Assembly: GCF_031880315.1 (NCBI RefSeq)
Contig: NZ_CP134771.1
Coordinates: 6,015,001 to 6,079,000, forward strand
Source of the DNA: Pseudomonas baltica
GTDB lineage: Bacteria; Pseudomonadota; Gammaproteobacteria; Pseudomonadales; Pseudomonadaceae
Direction of reading: 5' to 3'
DNA: 64,000 nt
Shown piece by piece: positions 52,593-58,557 of this stretch. Positions within the stretch are counted from its first letter, which is position 1. Each line of letters starts with the position of its first letter. Below the pieces are notes generated by a model. The model saw only the letters and a program-made list of their open reading frames with translations, made no database searches and was not told the DNA's origin. The position numbers and the translations under genes are program-made.

Positions 52593-53920
52593 CGACCTTG
52601 ATACAGGCGCAAGATGGCGCCGATCCGCTGATCCAGTGTCTTCACGAGCGTCTTGGCCATGCCCGCCCACGGCCGCTGAAAAGTACGGTGCGCAGCGTCC
52701 GCGGGGTCCTGCTGCGAGCCAATCTGGCCGGTGTGCGTATCGGTGAACTGTGCCAGTTGCATGACCCGGACAACCCGCAGCGCCTGAGCGCAGAGGTCAT
52801 CGGCTTCGACGAGGACGAGGCTATTCTCTCGCCCATCGGCTCGCTGCAAGGGCTGTCCAGCCGCACCTGGATCACCGCCACCGGCAAGGCCCTGGCGGTG
52901 CAGGCCGGGGACGCGCAACTGGGCCGGGTGATCGATGCCATGGGCGGCTATCTGGACGGCGAGCCGGCTCTGGGCTTGCTGCACGCGTGCCCACTGTATG
53001 CCGAACCGCCGGCGCCCTTCACTCGCCAGCTGATCGAGCGTCCGCTGCAGTTGGGCGTGCGCGCCATCGATGGCTTGCTCACCGTCGCTCAGGGGCAGCG
53101 GGTCGGGATTTTCGGCGAACCCGGGGTGGGCAAGTCGTCGCTGCTGGCCAGCATCATTCGCCACAGTGATGCCGGTGTGATCGTCATCGGCTTGATCGGC
53201 GAGCGTGGTCGCGAGGTGCGCGAACTGCTCGATGTGCAGCTCGACGCCCAGGCCCGAGCACGCACCGTGGCGGTGGTAGCGACCTCGGATCGACCCGCAG
53301 CCGAGCGTGTACGTGCCGCTTATGTGGCCACCGCCCTGGCCGAGTATCACCGCGACCAGGGGCGCAACGTGCTGCTGTTGCTCGACAGCCTGACGCGGTT
53401 CGCCCGTGCCCAGCGCGAGATCGGCCTGGCGGCGGGGGAGCCGCCGACGCGGCGAGGCTATCCGCCGTCGTTGTTCTCGGCCTTGCCGCGCCTGCTCGAA
53501 CGTGCCGGGCCGGGACCTTCGGGCACCATCACAGCGCTGTATACCGTGCTGACCGAAGGTGACGTGGCCAGCGACCCGGTGGCCGAGGAGGCCCGCTCGA
53601 TTCTCGACGGCCACATCGTCCTCAGCGGCGAGCTGGCGCAGCGCAACCATTTCCCCGCCATCGATGTGTTGCGCAGCCGCAGCCGCTTGATGGAGCAGGT
53701 GGCCAGTGCCGAACAGCGGCAATTGGCGGCGCGCATGCGCGAGCTCATTGCCCGGCGGCGGGATATCGAGATGTTGATTCAGGTCGGCGAGTACGTTGCC
53801 GGCAGTGACGCGTTGGCCGACGAGGCGATCGCCCGTCACGACGCCATTCAAGCTTTTTTGCGTCAGGCGCCAGATGATCACGCCGACGCGCTGGAGCAAA
53901 TGCGCAAGGTGTTCGCTTGA
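52589..53920 (+). CDS. sctN: T3SS ATPase SctN (RhcN/HrcN)
   Basis: 443-residue hexameric ATPase at the base of the export gate. Walker A GEPGVGKS at residues 176-183; Walker B LLLLDSLTRFAR; RERGREVRE-type GLIGERGREVREL; PTRRGYPPSLFSALPRLLERAG is the F1/FliI-type block. It detaches chaperones and unfolds substrates. Complete and of normal length, which argues that the core of the machine is intact. Confidence 0.96.
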   Translation: MTTLIQAQDGADPLIQCLHERLGHARPRPLKSTVRSVRGVLLRANLAGVRIGELCQLHDPDNPQRLSAEVIGFDEDEAILSPIGSLQGLSSRTWITATGKALAVQAGDAQLGRVIDAMGGYLDGEPALGLLHACPLYAEPPAPFTRQLIERPLQLGVRAIDGLLTVAQGQRVGIFGEPGVGKSSLLASIIRHSDAGVIVIGLIGERGREVRELLDVQLDAQARARTVAVVATSDRPAAERVRAAYVATALAEYHRDQGRNVLLLLDSLTRFARAQREIGLAAGEPPTRRGYPPSLFSALPRLLERAGPGPSGTITALYTVLTEGDVASDPVAEEARSILDGHIVLSGELAQRNHFPAIDVLRSRSRLMEQVASAEQRQLAARMRELIARRRDIEMLIQVGEYVAGSDALADEAIARHDAIQAFLRQAPDDHADALEQMRKVFA

Positions 53921-53956
53921 TGTCCGTTGCCAGGAGCTATTGATGGAGACGCCGCC

Positions 53957-54424
53957 ATGAACGCCAACCAATTGCGGGAATTACGTGCGTTGCGGGTGCT
54001 GCGTGAGCAGCGTGTGACCCGAGAGCTGGCGGCCCAGCAGCAGCTGTGTCGCGAAGCCGAGAGCGAGCGTGATGCCGCTCGCCAGCGCCTTTTCGAGCAT
54101 CGCCAGGCATTGGCCGGCGAAGCCGAGGCGTTGTATGGAAAATTCTCCGAAGGCCTGTCGGTAAAGGCCTGGCAAAACGCCCAGGAGCATTTGCACAGCC
54201 TCGAACAGGACCGCCACGCCCTGCAGGCCGACCTCGGTGATATCGAACAGGGCCTGCAGCTCCAGCACCAACAGCGTGACGCCTTGAGCCAGCAGCGCCT
54301 GCGTCGCCAACAGCAGGCCGACCAGTGCCAGGACCTGCTGGACCGGCATCTGCAAGACCAGCGCCGCGCCGTCGAGCTACGCGATGACGAATTGCCCGAC
54401 GCTGCACTGGGAGCACCGCGATGA
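53957..54424 (+). CDS. sctO: T3SS stalk protein SctO (RhcO/YscO-like)
   Basis: 155-residue protein that is nearly all coiled coil, rich in Arg, Gln, Glu and Ala (RELRALRVLREQRVTRELAAQQQLCREAESERDAARQRL). This is the FliJ/YscO type that sits in the ATPase ring and contacts SctV. Position between sctN and sctQ fits. Start 53957 with GGAG upstream. It overlaps sctQ by 4 bp; there is no separate sctP gene between them. Confidence 0.82.
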   Translation: MNANQLRELRALRVLREQRVTRELAAQQQLCREAESERDAARQRLFEHRQALAGEAEALYGKFSEGLSVKAWQNAQEHLHSLEQDRHALQADLGDIEQGLQLQHQQRDALSQQRLRRQQQADQCQDLLDRHLQDQRRAVELRDDELPDAALGAPR

Positions 54425-55752
54425 ATCAGGAATTGCCACAGCGATCACGACAGGCAAGGGCCGCTGCGCCAGGCAGTTGGATACCGACAGAGTCTGCCGA
54501 TGTTCGCCCATTGCAGGTGCCAGAGTGGCCGTCAGGGCCTGCCGAGATTACATTGCACAATCGCCTGCACTTGCGTCGCCAGCCGTGGCAAGGCGAGGTG
54601 ATGGGGCAGTCACTCAGGGTCCAGTGGGGCAAAGACGAGACCGTGCTCGACGGTGATCATCTGCTATTGCTGTGCGCGTTGGGCGAGGCTCGGTTCGGCT
54701 TGAGCCTACCCAGATCAGTGGCTCGGCAATTGGGGGATATGCCAGAGATTTTCGCGAGCAGTGAAGGCCTCTTCGCGGGCAAGCCTTGCTCCCACAGTGC
54801 ACGGCCTGCCAGCGGTGTAGAGTCGGGGGGTATGCCGGAGATTTTCGCGGGCAGTGAAGGTGTCTTCGCGGGCAAGCCTTGCTCCCACAGTGCACGGCCT
54901 GCCAGCGGCGTGGAGTCGGGGGGCGATCCTGGCTCCCACAATGCACGGTCTGCCAGCGGCGTAGAGCCGTGGGAGCAAGGCTTGCCCGCGAAGGGGCCGC
55001 AGCATTCACCGCAGCGCCCCAGCCCCGTCGACCTCGCCACCAGCCTGCTGATCGAGTACACCTGGCTGCCACTGCTCGAATCCTTGGAAACGTTGCTTGA
55101 GCAGCCGCTACGCATCCTCCCCAGCGCGTCTTTCGAGGCGCCCTTGCGGTTAGATCTGACCCTGCGACTGGGCGACCACGCTGCGCAATCCGCTTGCCTG
55201 GTCATGGACGCAAGCAGCGCCGCCTTGATTGTCGACGTCCTCGACCGCTGCTGCCCCAGGGCTCCTCTGGCCTTCGATACGCTGCCCGTCGCCGCACAGC
55301 TGAACGCCGGTGACGCGCCGTTGACCGTCGCCGAGTGGCAGAGCCTGCAGCCGGGCGATGTGGTCATGCTCGACCAACCTGCCGATGCCGACCCCAGCCT
55401 GGTGATCGGCGATCGGTTGCACGCGTCGGTGCAGGTCGACGGCGGCCGTTTACGGTTACGCCAGCCGCTGAAAACAGTCCCTTTTCCAGTGAACAGGAAC
55501 CACCCCATGAGTACCCTCCAAGCAACGGACGGCACCCTCGACAGCCTGCCCCTGACGCTCACCTGCCAACTGGGCAGCCATGAATTGACCCTCGCGCAAT
55601 TGCGGGAGATGGGCCCCGGCAGTGTCCTGCCGCTGACCACCGACAGCGAACGGGTCGAGTTGATAATCAATGGCCGCCGCGTCGGTCATGGCGAGCTGGT
55701 GCGCATCGGCAGCGGCCTGGGCGTACGCCTGCTGAGCCTGGCCACTCCATGA
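54421..55752 (+). CDS. sctQ: T3SS sorting-platform protein SctQ with in-frame REP tandem repeat
   Basis: 443 residues. N-terminal domain (1-105), REP-derived insert (about 106-192), then a middle domain (PVDLATSLLIEYTWLPLLESLETLLEQPLRI) and a C-terminal SpoA domain (about 365-443: LPLTLTCQLGSHELTLAQLREMGPGSVLPL...VEL IINGRRVGHGELVRI). The insert holds two identical-frame 31-residue repeats (M107-G137 and M138-G168). An internal start at 55507 could give a separate SpoA product. It pods with SctK and SctL as the cytoplasmic sorting platform. Confidence 0.88.
   Translation: MNQELPQRSRQARAAAPGSWIPTESADVRPLQVPEWPSGPAEITLHNRLHLRRQPWQGEVMGQSLRVQWGKDETVLDGDHLLLLCALGEARFGLSLPRSVARQLGDMPEIFASSEGLFAGKPCSHSARPASGVESGGMPEIFAGSEGVFAGKPCSHSARPASGVESGGDPGSHNARSASGVEPWEQGLPAKGPQHSPQRPSPVDLATSLLIEYTWLPLLESLETLLEQPLRILPSASFEAPLRLDLTLRLGDHAAQSACLVMDASSAALIVDVLDRCCPRAPLAFDTLPVAAQLNAGDAPLTVAEWQSLQPGDVVMLDQPADADPSLVIGDRLHASVQVDGGRLRLRQPLKTVPFPVNRNHPMSTLQATDGTLDSLPLTLTCQLGSHELTLAQLREMGPGSVLPLTTDSERVELIINGRRVGHGELVRIGSGLGVRLLSLATP
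54738..54996. repeat. 93-bp in-frame tandem repeat built around REPs, inside sctQ
   Basis: Unit 1 at 54738-54830 and unit 2 at 54831-54923 differ at only a few bases; a partial third copy lies at 54931-54966 and an inverted REP at 54967-54996 ends the array. Each full unit contains one reverse-oriented REP (54771-54797 and 54864-54890, exactly 93 bp apart). 93 is a multiple of 3, so duplication kept the frame. Confidence 0.88.
55507..55752 (+). CDS. Candidate internal translation product SctQ-C (SpoA domain)
   Basis: An in-frame ATG at codon 363 of sctQ is preceded by ACAGGAACC about 8 bases upstream and would give an 81-residue protein that is just the SpoA domain (MSTLQATDGTLDSLPLTLTC...). 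SctQ homologs YscQ, SsaQ and Spa33 are known to make such a short form, which joins the full-length protein in the pod. Confidence 0.5.
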   Translation: MSTLQATDGTLDSLPLTLTCQLGSHELTLAQLREMGPGSVLPLTTDSERVELIINGRRVGHGELVRIGSGLGVRLLSLATP

Positions 55753-56402
55753 ACGGCTATCAGCCCAATCTGATCGAAATCATTCTGGTGGTGGCGACCA
55801 TCGGCCTGATTCCGCTGGCCGTGGTCACCCTCACCGGGTTCATGAAAATCTCCGTGGTGCTGTTCCTCATCCGTAACGCCTTGGGCGTGCAACAGACGCC
55901 GCCCAACCTGGTGCTGTATGGCATCGCGTTGATCCTGTCGGTGTACGTGACCACGCCGCTGATTGGCGAGATGTATCACCAGGTGCAGGGTCGGCAGCTG
56001 GACATGCAGAACGTCGAACAGCTCAAAGAGTTAGGCGATGCCTTGCGTCCGCCTTTACAGGCGCATCTATCGCGCTTTGCCAACGAAAGCGAGCGCGGCT
56101 TTTTCGTGCAGGCCACCGAGACCCTCTGGTCGCCTGAAGCCCGCGCCGATTTGCGTGACGACGATCTGGTGGTGCTGGTGCCGGCGTTCGTCAGTTCGGA
56201 GCTGACCCGCGCCTTCGAGATCGGCTTTCTGCTGTACATCCCGTTTCTGGTGGTGGACCTGCTGGTGGCCAATGTGTTGATGGCCATGGGCATGTCGATG
56301 GTCTCGCCGACGCTGATTTCCATACCATTGAAAATATTCCTGTTCGTGGCAATCAGCGGCTGGTCGCGATTGATGCACGGGCTCATTCTTAGCTACGGGT
56401 GA
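55749..56402 (+). CDS. sctR: T3SS export gate protein SctR (RhcR/HrcR)
   Basis: 217-residue FliP-family membrane protein. Signatures: PLAVVTLTGFMKISVVLFLIRNALGVQQTPPNLVLYGIALILS near the N-terminus and LTRAFEIGFLLYIPFLVVDLLVANVLMAMGMSMVSPTLISIPLKIFLFVAI in the second half. Five copies assemble with SctS and SctT into the export pore. Overlaps sctQ by 4 bp. Confidence 0.96.
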   Translation: MNGYQPNLIEIILVVATIGLIPLAVVTLTGFMKISVVLFLIRNALGVQQTPPNLVLYGIALILSVYVTTPLIGEMYHQVQGRQLDMQNVEQLKELGDALRPPLQAHLSRFANESERGFFVQATETLWSPEARADLRDDDLVVLVPAFVSSELTRAFEIGFLLYIPFLVVDLLVANVLMAMGMSMVSPTLISIPLKIFLFVAISGWSRLMHGLILSYG

Positions 56403-56406
56403 CACC

Positions 56407-56676
56407 ATGGGGCAGGACGTTTTTCTTTCGTTGATGAAACAGGCGCTGATGACCGTGCTGCTGTTGTCGGCACCGGCGTTGGCGGTGGCCATTATCGTCG
56501 GCTTGAGTGTCGGCCTGTTGCAGGCGCTCACGCAGATCCAGGACCAGACCCTGCCGCAGGTGGTCAAGCTGGTGGCGGTCCTGCTGGTGATCGTCTTCGT
56601 CGGGCCGCTGTTGGCCGGGCAGGTCGCCGCGCTGGGCAGCCAGGTGCTCGACAATTTTGCGCTGTGGACGCGCTGA
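56407..56676 (+). CDS. sctS: T3SS export gate protein SctS (RhcS/HrcS)
   Basis: 89-residue FliQ-family protein with two helices (TVLLLSAPALAVAIIVGLSVGLLQALTQIQDQTLPQVVKLVAVLLVIVF). Small pore component winding around SctR/SctT. Four bases after the sctR stop. Confidence 0.95.
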   Translation: MGQDVFLSLMKQALMTVLLLSAPALAVAIIVGLSVGLLQALTQIQDQTLPQVVKLVAVLLVIVFVGPLLAGQVAALGSQVLDNFALWTR

Positions 56677-56682
56677 GCCCCG

Positions 56683-57498
56683 ATGGATATCGGCTTGCCC
56701 AGTGCTTTCGTCGAGTTGGCCTACCCGACCATCAGCTCAGCGTCGCTGGCGGCCAGCCGCGCCATGGGCCTGGTGATGGTCACCCCGGCGTTCAATCGTC
56801 TGGGGCTCACCGGGATGATCCGGACCTGTGTGGCGTTGGCGGTGTCGGTGCCGATGCTGCTGCCGGTGTTCCAGGCCTTCACCGCCATGCCCGAGCACAA
56901 CGGGTTTTTCATCGCCGGGCTGATGGTCAAGGAGTTTCTCATTGGCGTGTTGATCGGGCTGCTGTTCGGCATTCCGTTCTGGGCGGCGGAAATGGCCGGC
57001 GAACTGGTAGACCTGCAACGGGGATCGACCATGCAGCAACTTCTCGACCCGAGTGGCTCGGGGGAGTCGAGTGTGATGGCGACCTTGTTGACGGTAATGC
57101 TGATCACCCTGTTTTTCATGTCCGGGGGGTTCATCATGATGGTCGGCGGCTACTACCACAGCTATCAGTTGTGGCCGGTGACCGCCTTCACGCCGTTGTT
57201 CGCCAGCTCGGCGTTGATGGCGATTCTGTCGATTCTCGACCAGGTGATGCGCATTGGCGTGTTGATGGTCTCGCCGCTGTTGATCGCCATGCTGATTACG
57301 GACCTAATGCTCGCGTACCTGTCGCGCATGGCGCCCAACTTCCACATCTTCGATTTGTCGCTGCCGGTCAAGAACCTGTTTTTCTCGGTGCTGATGGTGA
57401 TTTACATCGGCTTCTTGATCCCGGTGATGCTCGACCAGCTGGCGGCCTTTCGCGGTACCGTCGAGGTGCTCAAGACGCTGTCGGGCGTGGCCGGATGA
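56683..57498 (+). CDS. sctT: T3SS export gate protein SctT (RhcT/HrcT)
   Basis: 271-residue FliR-family membrane protein with about seven hydrophobic segments; key stretches ASRAMGLVMVTPAFNRLGLTGMIRTCVALAVSVPMLLPVF, KEFLIGVLIGLLFGIPFWAAEMAGELVDLQRGSTM and LGMHIFDLSLPVKNLFF-like FHIFDLSLPVKNLFFSVLMVIYIGFL. Single copy in the pore complex. Confidence 0.95.
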   Translation: MDIGLPSAFVELAYPTISSASLAASRAMGLVMVTPAFNRLGLTGMIRTCVALAVSVPMLLPVFQAFTAMPEHNGFFIAGLMVKEFLIGVLIGLLFGIPFWAAEMAGELVDLQRGSTMQQLLDPSGSGESSVMATLLTVMLITLFFMSGGFIMMVGGYYHSYQLWPVTAFTPLFASSALMAILSILDQVMRIGVLMVSPLLIAMLITDLMLAYLSRMAPNFHIFDLSLPVKNLFFSVLMVIYIGFLIPVMLDQLAAFRGTVEVLKTLSGVAG

Positions 57499-57510
57499 AC
57501 AGGTGCGGCG

Positions 57511-58557
57511 ATGGCTGATACCAGCGAAGAGAAATCCCAGCCGGCCACCGACAAGAAGCTGCGCGAGGCCCGCACCAAGGGCCAGGTCGCCAAGAGTCAG
57601 GACTTGGTCTCGGCCATGGTCATCCTCTTGTGCACGTTGTGCATCGCCCTGCTGGTGGCCCGCGCCCAGGCCCAGGTGACGGCGCTGGTCGATCTGGTCG
57701 CGCAGCTGTATATCGAGCCGTTCGCGGGTGTCTGGCCGCGGGTCATCGACCTGGCCGAGCAGATTCTGCTCGACCTGACGCTGCCAGTGGTGGCGGTCAC
57801 GGGAGGGGCGGTGATCCTCACCAATCTGATCACCATGAAGGGCGTGGTGTTCGCCGTCGAACCGATCAAGCCGGACTTCAAACGGATCAATCCTGGCGAA
57901 GGCTTCAAGCGCCTGTTCGCGATGCGCAACTTCGTCGAGTGCATCAAGGGGCTGGTCAAGGTCAGCCTGTTGGGCCTGGCGTTTTACGTGGTCGGGCGTC
58001 AGGCGTTGCAGGCACTGATGGAGGCCTCGCGGTGTGGCGCGGGCTGCATCGAATCGACCTTTTACGCGGTGCTCAAGCCGCTTGTGTTTACCGTGCTGGC
58101 GGCGTTTCTGTTACTCGGCGCGGTGGACGTGATGATGCAGCGCTGGTTGTTCGGCCGGGACATGAAGATGACCCACAGCGAACAGAAACGCGAACGCAAG
58201 GACACTGACGGCGACCCGTTGATCAAGCGCGAGCGGCGCCGTCAGCGCCAGGAAATGCAGGCCTTCGCGACCCAGCTGGGCCTGGGGCGCGCCTCATTGA
58301 TGATCGGCGACGGCAGCGGTTGGCTGGTGGGGCTGCGCTATGTACGCGGCGAAACCCCGGTGCCGGTGGTGGTGTTCCGGGTCGAGCCGACCCAGGCCCA
58401 GGCCAGCTTGCTGGAGGCTACCGGGCTGGGGATCGCCATCGCTGCTGACCAGGCGCTGGCAGCGGATATCGCTCGGCGCGCGGTGGCCGGTGATCCGATC
58501 CCGGACCACTGTTTTCAGGCGGTGGCCGACTTGCTGGTGGCGGCGCGCTTGATCTAG
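57511..58557 (+). CDS. sctU: T3SS switch protein SctU lacking the NPTH autocleavage motif
   Basis: 348-residue FlhB/YscU-family protein. Four-helix membrane domain with EEKSQPATDKKLREARTKGQVAKSQDL at the start and GVVFAVEPIKPDFKRINPGEGFKRLFAMRNFVE in the loop; linker RDMKMTHSEQKRERKDTDGDPLIKRERRRRQRQ-like; cytoplasmic domain GLRYVRGETPVPVV. At residues 267-270, where family members have the self-cleaving N-P-T-H, this protein has D-G-S-G. The surrounding residues are well kept, so this is not a frameshift. It probably cannot autocleave (inference). Its stop overlaps the convergent regulator gene by 4 bp. Confidence 0.94.
   Translation: MADTSEEKSQPATDKKLREARTKGQVAKSQDLVSAMVILLCTLCIALLVARAQAQVTALVDLVAQLYIEPFAGVWPRVIDLAEQILLDLTLPVVAVTGGAVILTNLITMKGVVFAVEPIKPDFKRINPGEGFKRLFAMRNFVECIKGLVKVSLLGLAFYVVGRQALQALMEASRCGAGCIESTFYAVLKPLVFTVLAAFLLLGAVDVMMQRWLFGRDMKMTHSEQKRERKDTDGDPLIKRERRRQRQEMQAFATQLGLGRASLMIGDGSGWLVGLRYVRGETPVPVVVFRVEPTQAQASLLEATGLGIAIAADQALAADIARRAVAGDPIPDHCFQAVADLLVAARLI

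Noticed and set aside
54421..55752. sctQ and sctK as pseudogenes because of REP insertions
   Set aside because: Both frames remain open through all REP copies, start and stop junctions keep the operon's ATGA coupling, and conserved domains continue on both sides of the inserts. Decay is possible but not shown.
57511..58557. Loss of NPTH in SctU as a frameshift or sequencing error
   Set aside because: The codons GAC GGC AGC GGT are in frame, and the sequence on both sides matches the family without a gap, so at least four substitutions would be needed.
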